From: JACVRW01 sp963850205
GTDB lineage: Bacteria; Actinomycetota; Thermoleophilia; Solirubrobacterales; Thermoleophilaceae
Length of the DNA stretch: 64,000 bases
Assembly: GCA_963850205.1 (NCBI GenBank)
Contig: CAWKKJ010000015.1
Span: 567,632 to 631,631 of the forward strand
Reading direction: 5' to 3'
The notes under the pieces are model-generated. The model had not been told where the DNA came from, did not search any database, and was given only the letters and a program-made list of their open reading frames with translations. Shown here piece by piece: positions 51,662-61,132 of this stretch. The stretch's first letter is position 1. Each line of letters opens with the position of its first letter. A program made the position numbers and the translations under genes.

Positions 51662-51687
51662 GGCAGGCGAGGTAGGCTCGCCGCACC

Positions 51688-53432
51688 GTGCCTGCCGCCC
51701 GGAGCTCGCGCGCGCCTACCACCGGCGTGGTGGTGGCCATCGGCCTGGCCGCCGTGCTGGCGGCGGCCATGGTCATGACCATTCGCCTGACCAGCGAGTT
51801 CCCGGGCGAGCAGCCGGGGCTTCAGGCGGGCTGCTGGACTGGATCGTCCTCTCCTACGTCTTCAGCGGCCTGGTGGCCTGGCGGCGCCGGCCCGAGAGTC
51901 GCTTCGGCCCGCTGATGATCGCCGGCGGTTTACGACCTCCTTGGCGGCCCTGTCCTCGGCGAGCGACGCGCTGGCATTCACGGTCGGACAGGCCATGGAC
52001 TCTGGTTCCGTTCGCCGTGTTCATTCACGTCTACCTGTCCTTTCCCTCAGGGCGACTGCCGGGTCGACCGGAACGATGGATAGTCGGCACCGCCTACTTC
52101 GTCGCGGTGGGATTGGAGCTGGTCGGCCTTGCGCTCGGCGGCTTCCGCCCGGACAACGTGCTGGCCCTCGTCGACCAGCCGGACCTGGCGATGACGCTGC
52201 TCGATTTCCAGCTCGTCACCCTCGCCGGGCTCGCCCTCGTGAGCATCGTGGCGCTCATCTACCGGCGGCGTCAGGCGGGCCCGCCGCTGCGCCGCTCGGC
52301 GGCGCTGCTGGTGGACTCCTTCGTCGTCGCCCTGGCGATGTGCGCCGCACTCCTCGTGATGGGCGCCTTCTTCATCGGCGACGCCTTTCTCATGGTGCAG
52401 CGCGTGACGTTCTTCTTCCTCGGCCTGGCGCCCGTCGCCTTCTTGATCGCCCTCCTCGACGCGCGGCTGGCCCGCTCCTCGGTCGGCGATCTGCTGGTCG
52501 AGCTGCGCTCGGACCCGACGCCTCACAACCTGCAGGAGCCGATCGCGCATGCTCTCGGCGACCGATCGGTCGAGCTCGCCTACTGGCTGCCGCAGTTCGG
52601 GAGCTGGTCGGACGCGCGAGGCCGGGCGATTCGGCTGCCGGAGCCGGAGGACGGCCGGGCCACAACGTTCATCGACCGCGACGGCGAGCACGTCGCGGCG
52701 CTGATCCACGACCCGGCGCTCGAGGAGGAGCCCGAGCTTCTCGACGCGGTCTGTGCCGCGGCCGAGATCGCTCTCGAGAACGGCCGGCTCCAGGCGGAGC
52801 TGAGGGCTCGGCTGGAGGAGCTGGAGGGGTCCCGCACCCGGGTGATCGAGGCCGGTCAGAAGGAGCGCAAGCGCCTCGAGCGCAATCTCCACGACGGCGC
52901 CCAGCAGCGGCTGATCGCGCTCTCGCTGGAGCTCGGCCTGCTGGGCAATCAGATGAGCGACGACCCCCAGGCCAAGGCACGCATCGAACAGGCGCGGGCC
53001 GAGATCGCCGTCTCGCTCGACGAGCTGCGCCAAGTGGCGCACGGCTTGCACCCGGCGGTGCTCAGCGGGCATGGGCTGGCGGTCGCGCTCGAGTCGCTCG
53101 CCGCCACGTCCGCGGTACCGGTCGACCTCCACGTCGAGGTGGACGGCCGACTCGACGAGCCGCTGGAGGTGACCGCGTACTACGTGGTCTCCGAGGCCCT
53201 CACGAACGTCGCCAAGCATGCCCGGGCCGGCTCGGCCTCGGTGGAGGTGGTGAGGCGGCGGGGCGACCTCGTCGTCGAGGTGGTCGACGACGGGGCGGGT
53301 GGCGCCGACACCGAGGGCGGTACGGGCCTGCGCGGGCTCGCCGACCGGGTGGAGGCGCTCGGTGGGCGCCTGCGGGTGTGGACGCCCCGCGGCGGCGGGA
53401 CCCGCGTCAGGGCGGAGCTGCCGTGCGGGTAG
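51688..53432 (+). CDS. Sensor histidine kinase (HisKA_3 type), three frame breaks in the N-terminal membrane part
   Basis: From GTG 51688 the N-terminal membrane region is spread over three frames: GVVVAIGLAAVLAAAMVMTI, then LDWIVLSYVFSGLVAWRRRP, then LAALSSASDALAFTVGQAMD, then FAVFIHVYLSFPSGRLPGRP onward without further break. A linker (AYWLPQFGSW, GAF-like), the dimerisation helix with the phospho-acceptor in KRLERNLHDGAQQRLIALSL, and the ATPase VVSEALTNVAKHARAGSASV plus GTGLRGLADRVEALGG follow. Breaks near 51830, 51932 and 52006. The catalytic half is intact, so sequence error is likely. It pairs with the next gene. Confidence 0.8.
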
Positions 53433-54067
53433 CGATCGCCGAGGACAGCGTTCTGCTCCGCGAGGGCCTCGCGCGGCTCCTCGCCGACGCGGGCTTCGAG
53501 GTGGTCGCCCAGTGCGGCAGCGCGGACGAGCTCATGCTGAAGGCCAACAGCTACGAGCTCGACGTGGTGATCGTCGACATCCGTCTGCCGCCGACGCACA
53601 CCGACGAGGGCCTGCGCGCCGCTGTCGAGATTCGCGAGAAACATCCGGGCGTCGGCGTCCTCGTGCTGTCCCAGTACGTGGAGGTGGGGCTGGCAATGAA
53701 GCTGCTGGCGGACTCCGCCGAGCGAACGGGCTATCTGCTCAAGGACCGGATCATGGAGGTCGACGAGTTCGTCGACGCCGTGCGGCGGGTGGCCGGCGGC
53801 GGCTCGGCGCTCGATCCCACCATCGTCTCGACCATGCTTGGTCGGCGGCGAAATGACGATCCGCTTGCCGAGCTGACGCCGCGCGAGCGCGAGGTGCTGG
53901 AGCTGATGGCCACGGGCAGCTCGAACCAGGGGATCGCCGACAAGCTCGTGATCACCCAGCGCGCGGTCGAGAAGTACGTTTCCTCGATCTTCGGCAAGCT
54001 CGGGTTGCCGTCGACGGGGAGCGAGTCTCGGCGCGTGCTCGCGGTGCTGCTGTTCCTCGACACCTGA
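53423..54067 (+). CDS. NarL/LuxR-type response regulator
   Basis: The 214-residue protein has a receiver domain (VAIAEDSVLLREGLARLLAD, phospho-aspartate in VVIVDIRLPPTHTDEG, lysine in YLLKDRIME) and the LuxR HTH LTPREREVLELMATGSSNQG, IADKLVITQRAVEKYVSSIF. GTG 53423 overlaps the kinase gene by 10 bases. The next gene is an MMPL transporter, a likely target. Between them (54068-54184) there is only a short region with no clear terminator. Confidence 0.93.
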   Translation: MRVAIAEDSVLLREGLARLLADAGFEVVAQCGSADELMLKANSYELDVVIVDIRLPPTHTDEGLRAAVEIREKHPGVGVLVLSQYVEVGLAMKLLADSAERTGYLLKDRIMEVDEFVDAVRRVAGGGSALDPTIVSTMLGRRRNDDPLAELTPREREVLELMATGSSNQGIADKLVITQRAVEKYVSSIFGKLGLPSTGSESRRVLAVLLFLDT

Positions 54068-54184
54068 GCCACTCCCCGGCCGAGACGCCAGAAAACCGTC
54101 CCCCCGGATGCCAGACCCCTGGCTAGGCGCGGCTTCCCTACCCGGAGAGGCTCGAGCGGTCCATTCCAGCAAGGGGGAGAGGCG

Positions 54185-56428
54185 ATGAGGACTCGCATCA
54201 TCCAGGACCCATCCGAGCCTGAGACGGATCGTTCGAGAAGGGAGGTCCCCGCGAAGAAGTTGACGGTGGCAGCCCGAATCGGGCGCTGGAGCGCAGGACA
54301 CCGCAAGCTGGCGATCTGGGGCTGGCTGGCCCTGGTCGTCCTGCTGGTGGGCGGCCTCATGAACGCCCAGCTCATCGAGACCCAGCGCCTCACCTCGGCC
54401 GAGCAGGTGGCGGGAGAGGCGGGCCAGGCGGAGAAGGCGCTCGATGCCGCGGGGCTCAGTCCCACCGAGGAGATCGTGCTCATCGAAAGCGACGGCCTGA
54501 CGGCCGACGATCCGGCCTTTCAGGCCGTGGTCGGCGACACCGCGAGGGCGTTGAACAAGACCGAGCACGTCGAGAACGTGCGCTCGCCCCTCGCCGGGGA
54601 GGGTGGCTCGATCTCGGAGGACCGGCATTCGGCGTTCGTGCAGTTCGAGGTGAGCGGCGCCGAGGAGGACATCGACGTCAATCTCAAGCCGAGTGGCGAG
54701 GCCGTGGCCACCCTTCAGGCCGCGAACCCGGAGTTCCAGATCGACCAGTTCGGCGACGGAAGCGCGAACAAGGCGATCAAGGACACGCTCAACGCGGACG
54801 TCGCCAGCGCGGGCAAGCTTTCGCTGCCGATCACGCTGGCGGTCCTGCTGGTCGCGCTCGGCGCGCTGGTGGCGGCGAGCGTCCCGCTGGTCCTCGCGCT
54901 CACGTCGGTGATGGCGACGCTGGCGATTGTGGCGATTCCCAGCCAGGTGTTCCCGCTCGGCGGCAACACCGACGCTCTGATCCTGCTCATCGGCCTGGCG
55001 GTCGGTGTCGACTACGCGCTCTTCTACATGCGCCGTGAGCGCGAGGAGCGCGCGACCGGTCGGAGCACGCGCGAGTCGCTCGAGGTTGCAGCCCAAACGT
55101 CGGGCCGGGCGGTGATGATCTCGGGCTTCACGGTGATCATCGCGATGGCCGGCATGTTCATCACCGGCGATGCGACCTTCATCTCGTTCGCGGTCGCGAC
55201 GGTGAGCGTGGTGCTCGTCGCGATGTTCGCCACCCTGGCGGTCCTGCCCGCCGTGCTCGCCTGGCTCGGCGACCGCATCGAAAAGGGCCGCATCCCGTTC
55301 ACCCGCACGCGCCCGCCGGCGGGTGAGTCGCGGTTCTGGGCGGCCATCGTGAACCGCGTGATGCGCCGGCCGGTCGTCGCGATCGTCTTGGCGGGCGGCC
55401 TGCTGCTCGCGCTGGCCATTCCCGGTCTGGGCATGAACGTGGTCCAGACCGGAACCGATGATCTACCACGGGACCTGCCGGCGATACAGACCTACGATCG
55501 CTACAGCGAGGCGTTCCCTTCCGAGACCAACGCCGTCGTGGCAGTCGTCGAAGCGGACGACGTGACCGGCGGTGCGGTGGGGGCGGGGATCGACGAGCTG
55601 GTCCGCCGGGCCGATGCGTCGGACACGCTCCTCGACGGCACCGAGGTCAAGGTCAGCCAGGACGGCACAGTGGCCAGCGTGGAGATCCCGACCGCCGGCA
55701 CCGGCACCGACGACGAGTCGATGCGGGCGCTGGCCGAGGTCCGCGACGAGCTGGTCCCGGCGACCGTGGGCGCGGTCGGCGGCGCGACCGTGTCGATCAC
55801 TGGCTCAGCCGCGCAGTCCAGCGACTTCAGCGACCTGCTGGCTTCGCGGATGCCGCTGGTGTTCGCGTTCGTGCTGGGGCTGGCCTTCCTGCTGATGCTG
55901 GTCACGTTCCGCTCGGTCGTGATCCCGATCAAGGCCATCGTGCTGAACCTGCTGTCCGTGGGCGCCGCCTACGGGATCCTGGTGCTGGTCTTCCAGGAGG
56001 GCTGGGGCGAGTCGCTGCTGGGCTTCGAGTCCAACGGGGGCGTCACCAACTGGCTGCCGCTGTTCCTGTTCGTGATCCTCTTCGGCCTCTCGATGGACTA
56101 CCACGTGTTCATCCTGACCCGCGTCCGCGAGGCCTACGACGGGGGCATGAGCACCGAGGACGCGGTCCGTTCCGGGATCGCCCGAAGCGCCGGGACGGTC
56201 ACGGCCGCCGCGGCGGTGATGGTCCTGGTGTTCAGCGTGTTCGCCACGCTGTCCTTCATCGACTTCAAGGAGATGGGCGTCGGTCTCGCCGCCGCGATCC
56301 TGATCGACGCGACGATCATCCGCGGGGTGCTGCTGCCGGCGACGATGAAGCTGCTCGGCGACTGGAACTGGTGGCTGCCGAGGTCGCTGCAGTGGCTGCC
56401 GCGGATCAGGCAGAAGGCGACGGTCTGA
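54185..56428 (+). CDS. MMPL/RND-family membrane transporter
   Basis: The 747-residue protein has the two-fold RND arrangement: TM1 after RIGRWSAGHRKLAIWGWLAL, extracytoplasmic domain, a block of helices with ILLIGLAVGVDYALFYMRRE, a second domain (about 420-540) and helices with LFLFVILFGLSMDYHVFILT. The GxxxDYxxF motifs are the proton-relay signatures of MMPL proteins. ATG 54185 follows AAGGGGGAGAGG. It exports lipids or drugs. It follows the two-component system, which may control it. Confidence 0.92.
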   Translation: MRTRIIQDPSEPETDRSRREVPAKKLTVAARIGRWSAGHRKLAIWGWLALVVLLVGGLMNAQLIETQRLTSAEQVAGEAGQAEKALDAAGLSPTEEIVLIESDGLTADDPAFQAVVGDTARALNKTEHVENVRSPLAGEGGSISEDRHSAFVQFEVSGAEEDIDVNLKPSGEAVATLQAANPEFQIDQFGDGSANKAIKDTLNADVASAGKLSLPITLAVLLVALGALVAASVPLVLALTSVMATLAIVAIPSQVFPLGGNTDALILLIGLAVGVDYALFYMRREREERATGRSTRESLEVAAQTSGRAVMISGFTVIIAMAGMFITGDATFISFAVATVSVVLVAMFATLAVLPAVLAWLGDRIEKGRIPFTRTRPPAGESRFWAAIVNRVMRRPVVAIVLAGGLLLALAIPGLGMNVVQTGTDDLPRDLPAIQTYDRYSEAFPSETNAVVAVVEADDVTGGAVGAGIDELVRRADASDTLLDGTEVKVSQDGTVASVEIPTAGTGTDDESMRALAEVRDELVPATVGAVGGATVSITGSAAQSSDFSDLLASRMPLVFAFVLGLAFLLMLVTFRSVVIPIKAIVLNLLSVGAAYGILVLVFQEGWGESLLGFESNGGVTNWLPLFLFVILFGLSMDYHVFILTRVREAYDGGMSTEDAVRSGIARSAGTVTAAAAVMVLVFSVFATLSFIDFKEMGVGLAAAILIDATIIRGVLLPATMKLLGDWNWWLPRSLQWLPRIRQKATV

Positions 56429-56496
56429 CGAAACTCGTCGAAGCGGCGGGCGCCCTGGTGGGTGCCCGCCGCCCGGCCTTCAGAATGGAGAAAGCG

Positions 56497-56820
56497 ATGC
56501 TGATCAGCACCATGAACGACCTTCCCGGCCACCGCATCGAGGAGGTGCATGGCGAGGTGTTCGGCCTCACCGTCCGCTCACGCCACGTGGGCTCACAGCT
56601 CGGGGCGGCGTTGAAGTCGCTCGCCGGCGGTGAGCTAAAGGGGATGACCAAGATGCTCGTCGAGGGTCGCGAGGACGCCACCCAGCGCCTGGTCGAAGAG
56701 GCAGAGGCCAAGGGAGCGAACGCGGTCGTCGCGTTCCGCTTCGACACCTCGGAGCTTGGCGGCACCTGGACAGAGATCTGCGCCTACGGGACCGCGGTGC
56801 GGGCAACGCGATCGGACTGA
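56497..56820 (+). CDS. YbjQ/UPF0145-family protein
   Basis: The 107-residue protein reads LISTMNDLPGHRIEEVHGEV, FGLTVRSRHVGSQLGAALKS, GELKGMTKMLVEGREDATQR and AKGANAVVAFRFDTSELGG, a clear YbjQ/heavy-metal-binding-domain match. It forms homopentamers in known structures; the role is unknown. ATG 56497 is chosen because GGAG stands 8-10 bases ahead; ATG 56485 is in frame too. It follows the MMPL gene by 68 bases. Confidence 0.88.
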   Translation: MLISTMNDLPGHRIEEVHGEVFGLTVRSRHVGSQLGAALKSLAGGELKGMTKMLVEGREDATQRLVEEAEAKGANAVVAFRFDTSELGGTWTEICAYGTAVRATRSD

Positions 56821-57142
56821 GGAAGCGTCTAGGGCCGAACCCGCGGGCGCTAGTCGCCGCCGGTGATTGCGTCGCGCGCCCGGACCAGGGGCCCGCGGGA
56901 GTTCGGATCAGCGCTGGGTGGGAGAGGCCGCGGCGGCCGTGTCCGCCGGTCCACATACGGCGAGCAGCGCGAGAACAGGAAGGAGCCAGACCGCCCGCAG
57001 CCGCCCCGTGGCGCGAGCCTACATCTTCCACGACATCGGCCGCGGATCGACCCGGGTTTGAAGTTTCGCACCTACGATATATAAGTGTGTGAGTCACGCA
57101 CATACTTCGGCGCGCGCGCGCTGAGAATGAGAGGAGACCCAA
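56821..57142 (+). promoter_or_regulatory. Intergenic region with promoter and dyad before the DUF3224/MarR pair
   Basis: No gene is seen. At the 3' end stand TTGAAG (57058-57063), a 16-base spacer and TATAAG (57080-57085). Directly after the -10, a 17-base imperfect palindrome TGTGTGAGTCACGCACA (57086-57102) covers the transcription start, a good place for the downstream MarR-type protein to bind. Confidence 0.55.
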
Positions 57143-57541
57143 ATGAGCACGAGGGCACAGAGCACGTTCACGATCGAGTCCTGGGACGAGCAGCCGTACG
57201 TCGAGACGGACGGCGGCCGCAAGCTGACACGGGCCAGCGTCAAGCAGGCGTTCGACGGCGACATCGCGGGCGAGGGCCGGGCGGAGTGGCTCATGTGCTA
57301 CCGGCCCGATGAGACCGCCGACTTCGTGGGCCTGCAGCGCGTCGTGGGCCGGGTCGGCGATCGCTCCGGCAGCCTGGTGCTCGAGAGCACCGGCACCTTC
57401 GACGGCAAGGAGGCGAAGGGCCCGATGACGATCGTCCCGGGCTCGGGCACCGGCGATCTGGAGGGGATCGCCGGGAAGGGCGAGATGGTGGCTCCCCTGG
57501 GCGGCGAGCCGATCGTGGCGCTCGACTACCGCTTCGACTGA
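57143..57541 (+). CDS. DUF3224-family protein
   Basis: The 132-residue protein shows the family pattern TFTIESWDEQPYVETDGGRK and LTRASVKQAFDGDIAGEGRA, and ends VAPLGGEPIVALDYRFD; a small beta-barrel similar to allene-oxide-cyclase-like folds. ATG 57143 follows GAGGAGA. The MarR gene begins 5 bases after its stop. The function is unknown; it is probably the regulated partner of that MarR protein. Confidence 0.87.
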   Translation: MSTRAQSTFTIESWDEQPYVETDGGRKLTRASVKQAFDGDIAGEGRAEWLMCYRPDETADFVGLQRVVGRVGDRSGSLVLESTGTFDGKEAKGPMTIVPGSGTGDLEGIAGKGEMVAPLGGEPIVALDYRFD

Positions 57542-57546
57542 GCGCC

Positions 57547-58083
57547 GTGGCGGCAGAGCCGACGGCGGAGCACACCGCCAACCTCCTGGGCGCGCTCGCG
57601 CTCGTGGTGCACGACCGCTTCTCGGAGGCCATGGCCGAGGCGCTCGACGAGAACGAGACCGCGGCCGCGGCGCTGTCGTCGCTCGACCAGCTGGTCGAGC
57701 GCCCCACCATCGACCTGCTGCGCATGGTGCTGGGCCTGACGTCCTCGGGCACGGTGCGGTTGGTCGACCGGCTCGAGGACGAGGGCTACCTCGAGCGCGG
57801 GAGCGGAGAGGACGGCCGCACGACGACGGTGCGGCTCACGCGAGCCGGACGCCGGGCGTCGCGCCGAGGCACGGGGGCGCGAGGCGATGTGCTGGAGGGC
57901 GTTCTCGCCCCGCTGTCGGCGGAGGAGCGGCGGCAGCTCGATGCCCTCCTCTCCCGCCTGCTCGTCGGGATGATCCGCGGTCCCGGCGCGGAGCGCTTCA
58001 TGTGCCGCCTGTGCGACACGCGGGCCTGCGGCCACGCCGAGGGCCGTTGCCCGGTGCGTACGGCCGTGGCTCAGGCCTTGTGA
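57547..58083 (+). CDS. MarR-family regulator with cysteine-rich C-terminus
   Basis: The 178-residue protein has the winged helix DLLRMVLGLTSSGTVRLVDR and LEDEGYLERGSGEDGRTTTV, and ends with CRLCDTRACGHAEGRCPV, four cysteines and a histidine fit for zinc binding or redox sensing. GTG 57547. It converges on the flavin monooxygenase gene with a 13-base overlap of ends. It likely controls itself and DUF3224 through the dyad at 57086-57102. Confidence 0.87.
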   Translation: MAAEPTAEHTANLLGALALVVHDRFSEAMAEALDENETAAAALSSLDQLVERPTIDLLRMVLGLTSSGTVRLVDRLEDEGYLERGSGEDGRTTTVRLTRAGRRASRRGTGARGDVLEGVLAPLSAEERRQLDALLSRLLVGMIRGPGAERFMCRLCDTRACGHAEGRCPVRTAVAQAL

Positions 58084-59873
58084 TGCACCTCCTGGAGGCC
58101 GTACACCGGCGTATCGATCCCCTCGGCGCGCGCCTTGAGCTGTAGCGCGAGGTAGAGCGAGTAGTAGCGCGACTGGTGCAGGTTGCCGCCGTGGAACCAG
58201 AGCCCCTCCTGCTGGGTGGGCTTCCACATATTGCGCTCCTCGCCCTCCCAGGGGCCGGGGTCCTTGGCCGTGTCGGAGCCGAGGCCCCAGACCTTGCCCA
58301 CCCGGTCCGCCATCTCCTGTGAGACGAGGTCGGCCACGAAGCCGTTCATCGAGCCGTAGCCGGTGGCGTAGACCACGAGGTCGGCGGGCAGCTCGGTTCC
58401 GTCCTCCATCACCACCGCGTCCTCGGTGAGATGGTCCACCTGCCCGTTGCAGAGCTTGATCTTGCCGTCGGCCACCAGCCCGGCCGCGCCCACGTCGATG
58501 TAGTAGCCCGAGCCGCGGCGGAGGTACTTCATGAACAGCCCCGAGCCGTCCTCACCCCAGTCCAGGTCGAAGCCGGCGTCCTCCAGCCGCTGGTAGTAGT
58601 CGGCGTCCCGCTCGCGCATCTGGTCGTACAGCGGGATCTGGAACTCGTGCATGATCCGGTAGGGCAGCGAGGCGAAGATCGTGTCCGCCTTCTCGGTGGT
58701 CACGCCCGACTCGACGGCCTCGTGTGAGTAGAGGGCGCCGAGGCCGATCTCCATCAGCGTGTCCGAGCGCACGATGTGCGTGGAGGAGCGCTGGACCATG
58801 GTCACGTCGGCCCCGTGCTCCCACAGAGCCGCGCAGATGTCATGGGCCGAGTTGTTGGAGCCGATCACAACCGCCTTCTTGCCGGCGTAGGCGTCGGGCC
58901 CCGGATGCTCGGAGGAGTGGTGCTGGTCGCCACGGAAGCCCTCGGCGCCCTGCAGCTCGGGGATCTTTGGCTTCGCCGACATGCCCGTGGCCATCACCAG
59001 CTGCTTCGGACGCAGGGTCTGTTCGGCGCCCTCCCGCTCCACGACGACCATCCACTCGCCGGCCTCGTCGTCGTAGCGGGCGGTCTTGACCTCGGTCGAG
59101 CCCCAGTAGTTCAGCTCCATCACGCGCGTGTACATCTCCAGCCAGTCGGCGATCTTGTCCTTGGGCGAGAACACCGGCCAGTTGTCGGGGAACTTGATGT
59201 AGGGCAGGTGGTCGTACCAGACCGGGTCGTGCAGGCAGAGCGACTTGTAGCGGTTGCGCCACGAGTCGCCGGGGCGGGCGTTCCTCTCGACGATGATGGT
59301 GGGCACGCCGAGCTGCCGCAGCCGGGCTCCTAGCGCGATCCCGCCCTGGCCGCCGCCGACGATCACCACCTCGGGCTCCGTGGTGTGGCCGAGCTCCTCG
59401 GCCTCCCGCTGGCGCTCCTCGAGCCAGGTCTCGCGGCCGGGGTCCGCGCCGTGCTCGACTCCCTGGGGACGCCGGTCGCGGGCGGGCTCCTCGTGGCCCT
59501 TGAGCTCCTGCAGGGTGGTGAGCAGCGTCCAGGCCTTGCCCTCCTTCAGCCGCAGGTGGCCCCGGCAGCGCCCGATCTCGGTCTCGAAGGCCAGCCAGGC
59601 CTCGGTCACGCCCTCGGCTTCGGCCGGCTCCTCGGTGGTGTGCCATTCGCGCGGCCGGGTCCGCTCGGCGGTGTGCTCGACCAGGTCACGCACCCCGTCC
59701 CGCCCCTCGACCGTCTTGATGTTCCACGTGAAGGCCACCAGGTCGCGCCAGTAGCAGTCGTCGAGAAAGAGCTCCGCCACCGCGGCGGCGTCGCCCTCGG
59801 TCAGAGCTTCGTCGAAGCTCGACAGCCACTGGTCCACGACAGCGGCCGCGGACAGGGCTTCGGTGGTCGACAT
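58071..59873 (-). CDS. Flavin-dependent monooxygenase with N-terminal NTF2/SnoaL-like domain
   Basis: The 600-residue protein has an NTF2-like domain at about 5-140 (VVDQWLSSFDEALTEGDAAA, VAELFLDDCYWRDLVAFTWN) and a flavoprotein monooxygenase: VVIVGGGQGGIALGARLRQL (FAD), AVVIGSNNSAHDICAALWEH (NADPH), LVVYATGYGSMNGFVADLV. This domain pair is known in actinobacterial flavoproteins. ATG 59873 follows GGAGAGATCC; the frame reaches 59978. The substrate is unknown (Baeyer-Villiger or N-oxidation type chemistry is possible). Confidence 0.88.
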   Translation of the reverse strand: MSTTEALSAAAVVDQWLSSFDEALTEGDAAAVAELFLDDCYWRDLVAFTWNIKTVEGRDGVRDLVEHTAERTRPREWHTTEEPAEAEGVTEAWLAFETEIGRCRGHLRLKEGKAWTLLTTLQELKGHEEPARDRRPQGVEHGADPGRETWLEERQREAEELGHTTEPEVVIVGGGQGGIALGARLRQLGVPTIIVERNARPGDSWRNRYKSLCLHDPVWYDHLPYIKFPDNWPVFSPKDKIADWLEMYTRVMELNYWGSTEVKTARYDDEAGEWMVVVEREGAEQTLRPKQLVMATGMSAKPKIPELQGAEGFRGDQHHSSEHPGPDAYAGKKAVVIGSNNSAHDICAALWEHGADVTMVQRSSTHIVRSDTLMEIGLGALYSHEAVESGVTTEKADTIFASLPYRIMHEFQIPLYDQMRERDADYYQRLEDAGFDLDWGEDGSGLFMKYLRRGSGYYIDVGAAGLVADGKIKLCNGQVDHLTEDAVVMEDGTELPADLVVYATGYGSMNGFVADLVSQEMADRVGKVWGLGSDTAKDPGPWEGEERNMWKPTQQEGLWFHGGNLHQSRYYSLYLALQLKARAEGIDTPVYGLQEVHHKA

Positions 59874-59958
59874 GGATCTCTCCTCCCGGCGGATGACGCG
59901 ACGCACACATTCTGCCGCTGGGCAGGGGTGGGCGCGTTCCGCCGCGAAGACCACGTTT

Positions 59959-60492
59959 GTGAGCGCGGCCGACGCCACCGAGTTCGCTATCCGGGTCTCG
60001 TCGATCGACGAGCTGTTCTGGCCGCTCGACGCGGCGCCGGTTCCCCGCCGGGACCTGTCCGGCGACGTCCGTTGGGCCCTCCTGGACGACTGGGACCGCG
60101 TGCGCGATGACCCGCCCTCGTTCCTGACCGTCTACGCGCCCGCCGCGGACCGCGAGCGCACCGACGAGGCCGCGGTGCGCGCGGCCATCCACCGCAGCAT
60201 CCGTCGGTCCTCGGGCCGGCTGCGGGACATCGACCCGCTCCCCCGCCACGAGATGATCGGCGCCTGGATCGGCATCGTCGTGCTGTTCCTGTCGATCGTC
60301 GTGTCCTCCCTGCTCCAGCGCGCCAGCAACGACGTCTTCGTGGAGGGCCTCTCCCAGGGGATCGTGGTGCTGGGCTGGGTGGCCCTCTGGAACCCGGCCG
60401 CGCGCTTCGTGACCGAAGTCCTCCCGCACGTGTTCAACCGCCGGCGCTTCGCCGAGTTCGTGGACATCGAGGTGCGTTTCGTCTGGAGCTAG
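59959..60492 (+). CDS. Hypothetical protein with two membrane helices
   Basis: I do not recognise a family. The product of 177 residues from GTG 59959 has a polar N-terminal half with IDELFWPLDAAPVPRRDLSG and two helices at about 100-118 and 130-148 (IGAWIGIVVLFLSIVVSSLL, GLSQGIVVLGWVALWNPAAR). The end is VFNRRRFAEFVDIEVRF. The open frame upstream to 59863 overlaps the divergent gene and is not needed. Confidence 0.65.
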   Translation: MSAADATEFAIRVSSIDELFWPLDAAPVPRRDLSGDVRWALLDDWDRVRDDPPSFLTVYAPAADRERTDEAAVRAAIHRSIRRSSGRLRDIDPLPRHEMIGAWIGIVVLFLSIVVSSLLQRASNDVFVEGLSQGIVVLGWVALWNPAARFVTEVLPHVFNRRRFAEFVDIEVRFVWS

Positions 60493-60517
60493 CGAGCCGG
60501 CCGGTAGCGTGTCGGCC

Positions 60518-61132
60518 ATGAGCGGCTTCGTCTCCCGCGGCTTTGCCCGCCGCCGCCGGCCGGAGGCCGAGGAGCTCGGGGAGCGCCTTCCGCCCGGCCA
60601 GTACGTGGAATCCGGGTTTCCGGTGCTCACCGCCGGGCCGACGCCCGGCGTTGCCCCGGAGGAGTGGGGCTTCCGGGTCGACGGCATGGTGGGAAGCCGG
60701 CGGGAGTGGACCTGGGCCGAGTTTCAGGAGCTCGCCTTCGAGGAGGTGCCCTGCGACATCCACTGCGTGACCAAGTGGTCCAAGCTCGGCACCCGTTTCC
60801 GGGGCGTCTCCGTCGACTCCCTGCTGGCCGAGGCCGACCCCCAGGGCGGCTACGCGATGGCCTTCTCGTACGGCGGCTACACCACGAACCTTCCCCTGGA
60901 CGACCTGCGCGGCGGCCGAGCCTGGGTGGTCACCGAGCACGAGGGGGAGCCGCTGCCGCGCGAGCACGGCGGTCCTGCCCGGCTGCTCGTGCCCCACCTC
61001 TACTTCTGGAAGAGCGCCAAGTGGGTGGCCGGGCTGATGATCATGGACCACGACGAGCCCGGCTTCTGGGAGGCCAACGGCTACCACAACCGGGGCGACC
61101 CCTGGAAGGAGCAGCGCTATTGGAGCGACTGA
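60518..61132 (+). CDS. Sulfite-oxidase-like molybdopterin oxidoreductase
   Basis: The 204-residue protein has the single-domain sulfite-oxidase fold: GFRVDGMVGSRREWTWAEFQ, the Mo-ligand cysteine in PCDIHCVTKWSKLGTRFRGV, YTTNLPLDDLRGGRAW and LYFWKSAKWVAGLMIMDHDE. There is no Tat signal, so it is cytoplasmic. It overlaps the downstream reductase gene by 13 bases, making a probable two-component redox enzyme. Its substrate may be a sulfoxide, or none known. Confidence 0.92.
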   Translation: MSGFVSRGFARRRRPEAEELGERLPPGQYVESGFPVLTAGPTPGVAPEEWGFRVDGMVGSRREWTWAEFQELAFEEVPCDIHCVTKWSKLGTRFRGVSVDSLLAEADPQGGYAMAFSYGGYTTNLPLDDLRGGRAWVVTEHEGEPLPREHGGPARLLVPHLYFWKSAKWVAGLMIMDHDEPGFWEANGYHNRGDPWKEQRYWSD

